A stretch of 64,000 nucleotides of DNA, taken from the NCBI GenBank assembly GCA_005885405.1, contig VAYN01000006.1, forward strand, positions 56,101-120,100, written 5' to 3'. The position numbers and the translations under genes were made by a program. The stretch comes from Actinomycetota bacterium. Lineage in GTDB: Bacteria; Actinomycetota; Thermoleophilia; Solirubrobacterales; 70-9. Each line of letters starts with the position of its first letter. Positions within the stretch are counted from its first letter, which is position 1. The notes below the pieces were generated by a model, which saw only the letters and a program-made list of their open reading frames with translations, searched no databases and was not told the DNA's origin. Below, in pieces: positions 41,361 through 49,526 of this stretch.

Positions 41361-44300
41361 TTGGCGACCACCGCGAAACCGAGTAAGAAACCTGACCCAC
41401 TGGCGCCTTTCAGCGCGCCGGTGCGGCGTTGGTTCGAGGCCTCCTTCGAGGGGCCGACGCCGGCGCAGGCCGGTGGCTGGGAGGCGATCTCCAGCGGCGA
41501 GCATGCGCTGATCTGTGCCCCGACCGGGTCCGGGAAGACGCTTGCCAGCTTCCTCTGGGGGATCGACAAGTTGGCGCGCTCGAAAGACCTTGGGACCGGG
41601 GTCAAGCTGGTCTACGTCTCGCCGCTGAAAGCGCTCTCCTACGACATCGAGCGCAACCTGCGGGCGCCGTTGCGGGGAATCGGCGCCGACGTCAGCGTCG
41701 GGCTGCGGACCGGCGACACCTCGCAGAAAGAACGGCGGGCGATGGCGAAAACCCCGCCGGACATCCTGATCACGACGCCGGAGTCGCTTTACCTGATGCT
41801 GAGCAGCAGCGTGCGGGAGATCCTTACCGGGGTCGAAGCGGTGATCGTCGACGAGATCCATGCGGTGGCGCAGACCAAGCGGGGGTCGCATTTGGCTTTG
41901 ACGCTAGAGCGGCTGGATTGGTTGGTTCGGGAGGCGGCTTTGGGGGAGGAGTCAGGGGGGCCCTCTCCGGACAACAGCCGGGGAGGGTCCGGAGAGGGCC
42001 CCCCTGACTCCTCCATCCAGCGGATTGGTCTTTCGGCCACCCAGAGACCATTGGAGCGGATCGGGCAGTTCTTGGTCGGGCCGAAGCGGGAGTGCCGGAT
42101 CGTTGATGCGGGGCAGAAGAAGGCTCTGGATTTGGAGATCGTGGTTCCGGTCGAGGACATGGCGGATCCGGGGGCTCCTGCTTATCCCAGTGAGGACGGG
42201 CCGCCGCCGACGGAAGTGGAGCCCAGCGCCCACGTGAGGTCGATCTGGCCCGCCATCTACCCGAAGCTCCTGGAGCTGGTCCAGGAACACACCTCGACGA
42301 TGATCTTCGTCAACAACCGACGAGCGGCCGAGCGGTTGGCGAAGCGGCTGAACGAGCTCGCCAACGGGCACGGGGAGGAAGAGCTTCCCGCCACCGAGCA
42401 CGCCGGGCATCACGAGGACACGGGCGAGCCGCCCGAGGAAGTTGAGATTGCTCGTGCGCATCACGGGTCGCTCTCGCACGAGGAGCGCTCCGTCGTTGAG
42501 GAGATGCTGAAGTCCGGGCAGCTGCCGTGCCTCGTCGCCACCAGCTCCCTGGAGCTGGGGATCGACATGGGGGCGGTCGACTTGGTGATCCAGGTCGAGT
42601 CGCCGAAGTCAGTGACCCGCGGCCTGCAGCGGATCGGCCGCGCCGGCCATCGCATGGGCGAAGTCTCCAAAGGCCGGATCTTCCCCAAATACCGCGGCGA
42701 CCTGCTCGAGTGCGCGGTCGTCGCCCGCCGCATGCGCGAGGCCGAGATCGAGGAGACGACGATTCCGCAGAACCCCCTCGACGTCCTCGCCCAGCACCTC
42801 GTCTCGCTGGCCGCGCACAAAGAGTGGGAGGTCGACGAGGTCGAGCGCCTCGTCACCTCGACCCAGTCCTTCCACGACCTCTCCCGCGAACAGCTGGAGA
42901 ACGTCCTCGACATGCTCGACGGCCGCTATCCCTCCGACCGCTTCGCCGAGCTGCGGCCGCGGATCGTCTGGGACCGCACCGAAGGCACCATCCACGGCCG
43001 CAAAGGCGCCCGCCAGCTGGTCGTCACCAACGCCGGCACGATCCCCGACCGCGGGCTCTACGGCGTCCACCTCCCAGACGGCCGCCGGGTCGGCGAGCTC
43101 GACGAGGAGATGGTCTACGAGGCCCGTGCCGGCCAGACCTTCCTGCTCGGCTCCAGCACCTGGCGGATCGAGGAAATCACCCGCGACAGGGTGATCGTCA
43201 CCCCCGCGCCGGGAGCCCCCGGCGCCGTCCCCTTCTGGAAGGGCGACGGGATCGGCCGCCCCGCCGAGCTCGGCCGCGCGATCGGCGCCTTCGCCCGCGA
43301 GGCGGTCAACCGCGACCCGGCCGAGCTCGCCAAGGAGTACGACCTCGACGAGCGCGCCGCCAACAACCTCGTCTCCTACCTGCGCGAGCAGCAGCAGGCG
43401 ACCCGCGTCGTCCCCTCCGACGAGACGATCGTCGTCGAGCGCTTCCGCGACGAGATCGGCGACTGGCGCCTCTGCATCCTCTCGCCCTACGGGGGCCGCG
43501 TCCACTCGGCATGGGGTCTGGCGCTGGCGGCGAAAATCCGCGCCGAGCGCGACCTCGAGGCCGACGCGATCTGGTCCGACGACGGCATCGTCATCCACCT
43601 CCCCGACGCCGACGAGCCGCCCTCCGCCGACCTGGTCCTGATCGACCCTGACGAGATCGAGGACCTGATCGTCTCCGAGCTCTCCGGCTCGGCCCTGTTC
43701 GGCGCCCGCTTCCGCGAGAACGCCTCGCGCTCGCTGCTGATCCCGCGCGCCTACCCCGGCAAGCGCACGCCGCTCTGGCAGCAGCGTTTGAAGTCGCAGA
43801 GCCTGCTCGAAGTGGCACGGGACTTCCCCCGCTTTCCGGTCATCCTCGAGACCTACCGCGAGTGCCTGCAAGACGTCCTCGACCTCCCCTCCCTCGCCGA
43901 GCTGCTGGAAAAACTGCACTCGCGCGCCCTCAGCCTGGTCGAGGTGGAGACGCCGACCGCCTCTCCCTTCGCCTCCTCGCTGCTCTTCGACTACGTCGCC
44001 ACCTACATGTACGAGGGGGACACCCCGAACGCCGAGCGGCGGGCGGCGGCGCTGGCGCTCGACCGCGACCTCCTGCGCGAGCTGCTGGGTCAGGAGGAGC
44101 TGCGCGAGCTGATCGACCCCGAGGCGCTGGAAGAGGTCGAGGCGCAGCTGCAGCACCGCACCGAGGCCGGCCGCGCCGGCGACCGCGACGCCCTCCAGCA
44201 GCTGCTCCGCAACCTCGGCGACATGACCCCGGAGGAGTGCGAGCAGCGCGTCGCCGAGGGCTACTCGGCGAAATCGATGCTGGACAAGCTCGTCGCCGAG

Positions 44301-45902
44301 CGGCGGGTGGCGCTGGTCCGGATCGCCGGCGAAGAGCGCTACATCGCCGCCGAGGACGCCGGCCTCTACCGCGACGCGCTCGGCGTCCCGGAGCCGCCCG
44401 GGTTGCCGGAGACCTTCCTCGAGGAGCACCCCGACGCGATGCGCGCCCTGGTCCGCCGCTACGCCCGCACCCACGGACCCTTCCCGACCCAGCAGCTGGC
44501 CGAGCGCTACGGCGTCGACCCGCTGCCGCCGCTGCGGGAGATCGAGTCCGAAGGGGCGATGGTCCGCGGCGAGCTCCTCCCCGGCGGCACCGAGCGCGAG
44601 TGGTGCGACGCCGACGTCCTCCGCCGCGTCCGCCGCGCCAGCCTCGCCCGCCTGCGCAAAGAGGTCGAGGCGGCCGACACGCGCGAGCTCGCCCGCTTCC
44701 TCCCGAGCTGGCAGAACGTCGACGCCTTCCGCCGCACCGGCGCCGGCCTCGACCGCCTGCGCGAGGCATTGGTGCCGCTGCAAGGGGTGGCGCTGACCCC
44801 GAAAGTCTGGGAGGGCGACGTGCTGCCGCGCCGCCTCGGCGCTTACTCGCCGAGCTGGCTCGACGAGCTCTGCACCAGCGGCGAGCTGGTCTGGATCGGC
44901 GCCGGCGCCCTCGGCCGCAACGACGGCCGCGTCGCCCTCTACTTCCGCGAGGACGTCCGCCTCGCCGGCCCGCCGCCGGCCAACGCGAAGCTGGAGCCGC
45001 CGAGCGGCGACGTCCACGACGCGATCCGCGAGCGGCTCGCCGCCGGCCCCTCGTTCTGGCTCGACCTCGTCGTCGAGCTCGAACACCCGGCCGAGGACAT
45101 CCACAACGCCCTCTGGGACCTGGTCTGGAGCGGCCAGGCGACCAACGACGCCTTCGCGCCGCTGCGGGCGCCGCGGCTGCGCGCGGTGCCGCCCTCCGAA
45201 CGGGCCGGCCGCCGCTTCGCCCGCCGCCGGAGCACCACCGGCGCCGCCGTCCAGGGCCGCTGGTCGCTGACCGAGCCCCTCTTCGCCAACGCCCCCGGCC
45301 CCGGCGCCAAGCTCCGCGCCACCGCCGAGCTGATGCTCGAGCGCTACGGGATCGTCACCCGCGAGACCGTCCTCGCCGAGGGCATCCCCGGCGGCTTTTC
45401 GACCCTCTACGGCGAGCTCGGCAACCTCGAGCTGCTCGGCACCGCTCGCCGCGGCTACTTCGTCGAGGGCCTCGGCGGCGCCCAGTTCGCCCTCCCCGGG
45501 GCGGTCGAGCGGCTGCGCTCGCTGCCCGAACGCGACGGCTCCTACCTGGTCCTCGCCGCCACCGACCCCGCCAACCCCTACGGCGCTTCGCTGCCCTGGC
45601 CGAAACTCGAGGGCGGGCGCCGCCCCGGCCGCACCCCGGGCGCGCACCTGCTCCTCCGCGACGGCGAGCCGCTCGTCTTCGTCGAGCGCGGCGGTCGCGG
45701 CCTCCTGCGCCTGAAGCCGCTCGCCGACCGGGAGCTCGAGGAGGCGATGCGTGCCCTCGCCGACGCCGTCAGGGCCGGCCAGCTGCCGAAACTGGCGATC
45801 GAGAAACTCGACGGCGAAGCGGTGATCGGTTCCGGCCATGAGGACTCCCTGATCGGCGCCGGCTTCAGCCGCGGGCCGCGCAAACTCACCGCCTCGGCTT
45901 GA
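41361..45902 (+). CDS. lhr: Lhr-type ATP-dependent DNA/RNA helicase
   Basis: The 1513-residue protein has the size of the large actinobacterial Lhr helicases. The superfamily-2 core shows APTGSGKT (residues 53-60), the DEIH box at 164-167, SAT at 225-227, and the C-terminal RecA half with SSLELGIDMG and RIGRAGHR. The Lhr-specific winged-helix and beta-barrel regions and a long C-terminal domain follow. Lhr unwinds DNA-RNA hybrids and is DNA-damage inducible in mycobacteria. It starts at TTG. Residues about 195-218 are encoded by a perfect 28-bp-arm palindrome and form a Gly/Ser/Pro-rich insert (ESGGPSPDNSRGG) absent from the expected family alignment just before motif III. The frame stays open across it. 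Confidence 0.93.
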   Translation: MATTAKPSKKPDPLAPFSAPVRRWFEASFEGPTPAQAGGWEAISSGEHALICAPTGSGKTLASFLWGIDKLARSKDLGTGVKLVYVSPLKALSYDIERNLRAPLRGIGADVSVGLRTGDTSQKERRAMAKTPPDILITTPESLYLMLSSSVREILTGVEAVIVDEIHAVAQTKRGSHLALTLERLDWLVREAALGEESGGPSPDNSRGGSGEGPPDSSIQRIGLSATQRPLERIGQFLVGPKRECRIVDAGQKKALDLEIVVPVEDMADPGAPAYPSEDGPPPTEVEPSAHVRSIWPAIYPKLLELVQEHTSTMIFVNNRRAAERLAKRLNELANGHGEEELPATEHAGHHEDTGEPPEEVEIARAHHGSLSHEERSVVEEMLKSGQLPCLVATSSLELGIDMGAVDLVIQVESPKSVTRGLQRIGRAGHRMGEVSKGRIFPKYRGDLLECAVVARRMREAEIEETTIPQNPLDVLAQHLVSLAAHKEWEVDEVERLVTSTQSFHDLSREQLENVLDMLDGRYPSDRFAELRPRIVWDRTEGTIHGRKGARQLVVTNAGTIPDRGLYGVHLPDGRRVGELDEEMVYEARAGQTFLLGSSTWRIEEITRDRVIVTPAPGAPGAVPFWKGDGIGRPAELGRAIGAFAREAVNRDPAELAKEYDLDERAANNLVSYLREQQQATRVVPSDETIVVERFRDEIGDWRLCILSPYGGRVHSAWGLALAAKIRAERDLEADAIWSDDGIVIHLPDADEPPSADLVLIDPDEIEDLIVSELSGSALFGARFRENASRSLLIPRAYPGKRTPLWQQRLKSQSLLEVARDFPRFPVILETYRECLQDVLDLPSLAELLEKLHSRALSLVEVETPTASPFASSLLFDYVATYMYEGDTPNAERRAAALALDRDLLRELLGQEELRELIDPEALEEVEAQLQHRTEAGRAGDRDALQQLLRNLGDMTPEECEQRVAEGYSAKSMLDKLVAERRVALVRIAGEERYIAAEDAGLYRDALGVPEPPGLPETFLEEHPDAMRALVRRYARTHGPFPTQQLAERYGVDPLPPLREIESEGAMVRGELLPGGTEREWCDADVLRRVRRASLARLRKEVEAADTRELARFLPSWQNVDAFRRTGAGLDRLREALVPLQGVALTPKVWEGDVLPRRLGAYSPSWLDELCTSGELVWIGAGALGRNDGRVALYFREDVRLAGPPPANAKLEPPSGDVHDAIRERLAAGPSFWLDLVVELEHPAEDIHNALWDLVWSGQATNDAFAPLRAPRLRAVPPSERAGRRFARRRSTTGAAVQGRWSLTEPLFANAPGPGAKLRATAELMLERYGIVTRETVLAEGIPGGFSTLYGELGNLELLGTARRGYFVEGLGGAQFALPGAVERLRSLPERDGSYLVLAATDPANPYGASLPWPKLEGGRRPGRTPGAHLLLRDGEPLVFVERGGRGLLRLKPLADRELEEAMRALADAVRAGQLPKLAIEKLDGEAVIGSGHEDSLIGAGFSRGPRKLTASA
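41945..42014. repeat. 28-bp-arm palindromic element inside lhr
   Basis: Positions 41945-41972 and 41987-42014 are perfect inverted copies separated by 14 nt. The DNA is much more G/C-tract-like than its surroundings and codes in frame for a Gly/Ser/Pro/Glu-rich insert in a surface position between helicase motifs II and III. The loop-proximal end of the arm, CCCTCTCCGGAC, is almost identical to that of the intergenic palindrome at 62696-62778 (CCCTCTCCAGAC). Confidence 0.85.
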
Positions 45903-45945
45903 GCCCAGGGGAAACGCTGCACACGATGGTTAAATCGACAGCCGA

Positions 45946-48381
45946 GTGAAGCTGCGCAAGTCAGATCTATACGGCTCTCTGTGGAAGAGCTGTGACGAGC
46001 TTCGCGGTGGGATGGATGCGTCCCAGTACAAGGACTACATCCTCACGCTGCTTTTCGTCAAATACGTCTCTGACAAGCAGAAAGCTGATCCCGACAGCCT
46101 GATCGTTGTCCCTCCCGGCGGCTCATTCGACGACCTGGCCGAACTTCGAGGCGACAAGGAGATCGGCGACAAGTTCAACCAGATCATCGCCAAGCTCGCC
46201 GAAGCGAACGGCCTGCAGAAGGTAATTGACCAGGCCAACTTCAACGATCCCGAGAAGCTTGGTGACGGGAAGGAGATGGTGGATCGTCTCTCCAAACTCG
46301 TCGCCATTTTCGACAACTTGGATTTCCAAGGAAGCCGCGCCGAGGGCGACGATCTTCTCGGCGATGCCTACGAGTACCTGATGCGGCACTTCGCCACTGA
46401 GTCGGGCAAGAGCAAGGGCCAGTTCTACACCCCAGCAGAGGTGTCCCGGATCCTCGCCAAGGTAGTTGGCATCGGTGCCGACACCCGCCAGGACGCGACC
46501 GTCTACGACCCCGCCTGCGGCTCTGGCTCGCTGCTGCTGAAGGCCGCTGCCGAGGCCCCCCGCGGAATGACGATTTACGGCCAGGAGAAGGACAACGCCA
46601 CCTGGGCGTTGGCGAAGATGAACATGATCCTTCACGGCAACGAGATCGCCGATCTGCGGCGGGGCGACACCATCACCAACCCACGGTTCACCCAGGGCGG
46701 TCAGCTGAGGACCTTCGACTTTGTGGTGATGAATCCGCCGTTTTCGTTCAAGTCGTGGAGAAACGGCCTAGAGAACGACTATGGCCGGTTCGAGCTCGGC
46801 ATGCCGCCAGCCAAGAATGGGGACTACGCCTTCCTCCTGCACGCGCTGAAGTCGCTTAGAAGCACCGGCAAGGCTGCCGTCATCCTGCCCCATGGGGTGC
46901 TCTTCCGGGGTAACGCCGAGTCGACTATCCGCCGGGAGCTAGTCAAGCGCGGCTACATCAAGGGCGTAATCGGTTTACCCCCGAACCTCTTCTACGGCAC
47001 CGGCATCCCCACCTGCATCGTTGTCCTCGACAAGGAGAACGCCCAGGCCCGTAACGGCGTCTTCATGGTCGATGCCTCTAAGGGGTTCATTAAGGACGGG
47101 GCCAAGAACCGGCTCCGCAGTCAAGATATCCACAAGATCGTCGACGTATTCACTAAGCAGATTGAGGTGGAGCGTTACTCGCGCATGGTCCCGCACAGCG
47201 AGATCGCCGATCCAAAGAACGATTTCAATCTCAACATCCCTCGCTACGTCGACTCCTCAGAGCCCGAGGACCTTCAGGACCTGCGCGCTCATCTGCAGGG
47301 CGGGATCCCGGAGCGTGACATTGACGCCCTGAGGAGTTACTGGGATGCCTTTCCCCAACTGCGCTCCCGATTGTTCAAGTCCAACCGACCTGGCTATGTC
47401 GATCTTGCCGTCGACGTGTCCGAGGTGCAACAGGCTGTCGTGGATTCTCGGGGCTTCCAGCGCTTCGCCGAAGAGGCCGGCGCCATCGTCGAAGATTGGT
47501 TCGCCGCTCACCGCCCGTTGCTGGCAGCCATCACCCCGGAAACGAAGCCGAACGAGCTCATTGCGACCATCGGCGACGACCTCCTGGAGCGCTTCAAGCC
47601 CACCCCCCTGCTCGATGAGTACGACGTCTACGAGCAGCTGATGGCGTACTGGCACTCCGTTATGCACGACGACGTCTTCTTGATCATGGGCAACGGCTGG
47701 GCGGACGCGGCAAAGCCGCGTCCACCCCTCGAGGACAGGGTCCGCCAGCTCTCCGAGGATCCTGACCTTGTGATTGGCAGCGGTAAGACGGCGGTCAAAT
47801 ACAAGTTGGACCTCATTCCACCTGCGCTCATCGTCGCCCATTACCTGATCGACCGACAGGCTCGAGTCGACGAACTTCAAGCCGAAGCCGAGACTGTCTC
47901 GCAAGCTCTCGAAGAATACGTCCTCGAACACAGTGGTGATGAAGGGCTGCTACACGATGCCGTAAATGAGAAGGGCAAACTCACTCAGAAGGCAGCCAAT
48001 GCAGGGCACAGGGATGCAATGGCCGCAGGGGACGACGAAACGGCTGCGTGTTTCCAGGAGGCCCTGAAGAGATTAAGGGCCGATGCAGCAGCGAAGAAGG
48101 AAGTCAAGGGGGCCCAAGCCGCACTTGACCTAGCCACGATCGAGAAGTACGGAGACCTCTCCGAAGTCGACATCCAGGCCCTCCTAATCGACCATAAATG
48201 GGGGGAGACCGTCCGCAGTAGTGTCGCGAGCAAGGTCATCTCGCTTACGCTTACTCTCGTTGCGCGGATTCAAGAGCTTGGGCAACGCTATGCAGTAACC
48301 GTTAGCGAGCTCGCGGACGAGGTGACCGAGTTCGAAGCCACTGTCGCAGGGCATTTGGCGGGTATGGGTGTTGACCTGTGA
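45946..48381 (+). CDS. hsdM: Type I restriction-modification system, N6-adenine DNA methyltransferase subunit
   Basis: The 811-residue HsdM begins with the typical helical domain (DLYGSLWKSCDELRGGM, LTLLFVKYVSDK). The methyltransferase core has SAM motif DPACGSGSLL starting at Asp188 and catalytic NPPF at 263-266. The core ends near residue 430; the remaining 380 residues are mostly helical and make this subunit longer than the roughly 500-residue classical HsdM. Translation starts at GTG, and the stop overlaps the hsdS start as GTGA. It heads the operon hsdM-hsdS-hsdR-metallopeptidase. Codon and base use are less GC-extreme than in the flanking lhr gene, suggesting horizontal acquisition. 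Confidence 0.95.
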   Translation: MKLRKSDLYGSLWKSCDELRGGMDASQYKDYILTLLFVKYVSDKQKADPDSLIVVPPGGSFDDLAELRGDKEIGDKFNQIIAKLAEANGLQKVIDQANFNDPEKLGDGKEMVDRLSKLVAIFDNLDFQGSRAEGDDLLGDAYEYLMRHFATESGKSKGQFYTPAEVSRILAKVVGIGADTRQDATVYDPACGSGSLLLKAAAEAPRGMTIYGQEKDNATWALAKMNMILHGNEIADLRRGDTITNPRFTQGGQLRTFDFVVMNPPFSFKSWRNGLENDYGRFELGMPPAKNGDYAFLLHALKSLRSTGKAAVILPHGVLFRGNAESTIRRELVKRGYIKGVIGLPPNLFYGTGIPTCIVVLDKENAQARNGVFMVDASKGFIKDGAKNRLRSQDIHKIVDVFTKQIEVERYSRMVPHSEIADPKNDFNLNIPRYVDSSEPEDLQDLRAHLQGGIPERDIDALRSYWDAFPQLRSRLFKSNRPGYVDLAVDVSEVQQAVVDSRGFQRFAEEAGAIVEDWFAAHRPLLAAITPETKPNELIATIGDDLLERFKPTPLLDEYDVYEQLMAYWHSVMHDDVFLIMGNGWADAAKPRPPLEDRVRQLSEDPDLVIGSGKTAVKYKLDLIPPALIVAHYLIDRQARVDELQAEAETVSQALEEYVLEHSGDEGLLHDAVNEKGKLTQKAANAGHRDAMAAGDDETAACFQEALKRLRADAAAKKEVKGAQAALDLATIEKYGDLSEVDIQALLIDHKWGETVRSSVASKVISLTLTLVARIQELGQRYAVTVSELADEVTEFEATVAGHLAGMGVDL

Positions 48382-49526
48382 GCGAGGTTTCGAGATGGCC
48401 CCAGATGGCATTGGAGGCGGTCGCAAAGATGACCATGGGCCAATCGCCTCGCGGCTCGTCCTACAACGAAGACGGCGTGGGTATGCCGCTCATTCGGGGG
48501 AACGCCGACATCGAGGCGCGTCGAACGAAGCAACGGCTCTGGACCACGCAGCCAACCAAGAAGTGCCGGGCCGGAGACATCATCATTACTGTCCGGGCCC
48601 CGGTGGGGCACACGGCGGTCGCTTCGAGTAGTTCGTGCCTTGGACGAGGAGTCTGCTCGCTTGCGGCCGGTAGCGATAATCGCTTTCTCTTTCATGCGTT
48701 GGTGCACACCGAACGAGAGTGGGCGGTGTATGAGCAAGGCAGCACCTTTACCGCAGTCAACTCCGATGAGATCCGCCGGTTCGCGATCCCCTGGCCCCCC
48801 GAGCCTTTCCAGCGTTGCGAGATTGCATTGGCGCTCGACCACGCCGACGATCTAGTGGACGCGCTTGACCGGCTGATCATCAAGAAGCAGGCGATGAAGC
48901 AAGGTCTCGGCGAGCACATCTTCGCCGGTCAGATGCGTCTATCTGGATTTAGTGGCGAGTGGAGCGACGTTGCTCTCGGCGACGTCGCGACCGTGGAAAT
49001 GGGCCAGTCACCACCTGGGTCGACGTATAACCAAAGTGATGGATTGCCCTTGATCCAAGGGAATGCAGACATTCAAGATCGATCTGCCACAGGCAGAGTT
49101 CGGACCACTCAGCCGATCAAGATATGTGCTCCAGGCGACGTCATCCTTACTGTCCGTGCCCCGGTTGGCTTTGCTGCATACGCACCCCACAGCGCCTGCT
49201 TAGGACGTGGAGTGTGCTCGCTGAACGCGCAAGACGACAACCGTTTCCTGTTTCACTCACTTGTGTTTGCTGAACGGGATTGGGCCATCTATGAGCAGGG
49301 CAGCACTTTCGCCTCTGTCAACTCAACGGAGATTCGCTCATTCCGCCTAGGTTGGCCAGCGGATGAGGATGAGCGCGCGAGCATAGCGCGGTTGCTAGAC
49401 GCTGCTGATGAGGAGATCAGGGTGCTGAAACAGAGGCGTGCAAAGGCTGTCGGTATCAAGAAGGGCATGATGCAGGAGCTCCTTTCTGGCCGAACGTGTC
49501 TTCCTGTGGCGAAGGCCGCAGCATGA
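48378..49526 (+). CDS. hsdS: Type I restriction-modification specificity subunit with two near-duplicate recognition domains
   Basis: The 382-residue HsdS has two target-recognition domains separated by a helical spacer (about residues 150-190) and a similar C-terminal helix. The two domains share a long series of identical blocks: MGQSP, GNADI, TVRAPVG, CLGRGVCSL, DNRFLFH and YEQGSTF occur in both halves in the same order. In most HsdS proteins the halves differ and read different half-sites. Here both should read the same or nearly the same half-site, giving a symmetric bipartite target. The gene starts with GTG overlapping the hsdM stop and ends overlapping the hsdR start. Its GC content is visibly lower than that of its neighbours. 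Confidence 0.93.
   Translation: MSEVSRWPQMALEAVAKMTMGQSPRGSSYNEDGVGMPLIRGNADIEARRTKQRLWTTQPTKKCRAGDIIITVRAPVGHTAVASSSSCLGRGVCSLAAGSDNRFLFHALVHTEREWAVYEQGSTFTAVNSDEIRRFAIPWPPEPFQRCEIALALDHADDLVDALDRLIIKKQAMKQGLGEHIFAGQMRLSGFSGEWSDVALGDVATVEMGQSPPGSTYNQSDGLPLIQGNADIQDRSATGRVRTTQPIKICAPGDVILTVRAPVGFAAYAPHSACLGRGVCSLNAQDDNRFLFHSLVFAERDWAIYEQGSTFASVNSTEIRSFRLGWPADEDERASIARLLDAADEEIRVLKQRRAKAVGIKKGMMQELLSGRTCLPVAKAAA

Noticed and set aside
42609-45839. A 1076-codon open frame antisense to lhr
   Set aside because: It mirrors the high-GC codon pattern of lhr, has no domain pattern (mostly Ala, Gly, Val, Glu, Asp, Leu) and the opposite strand has clear helicase motifs.
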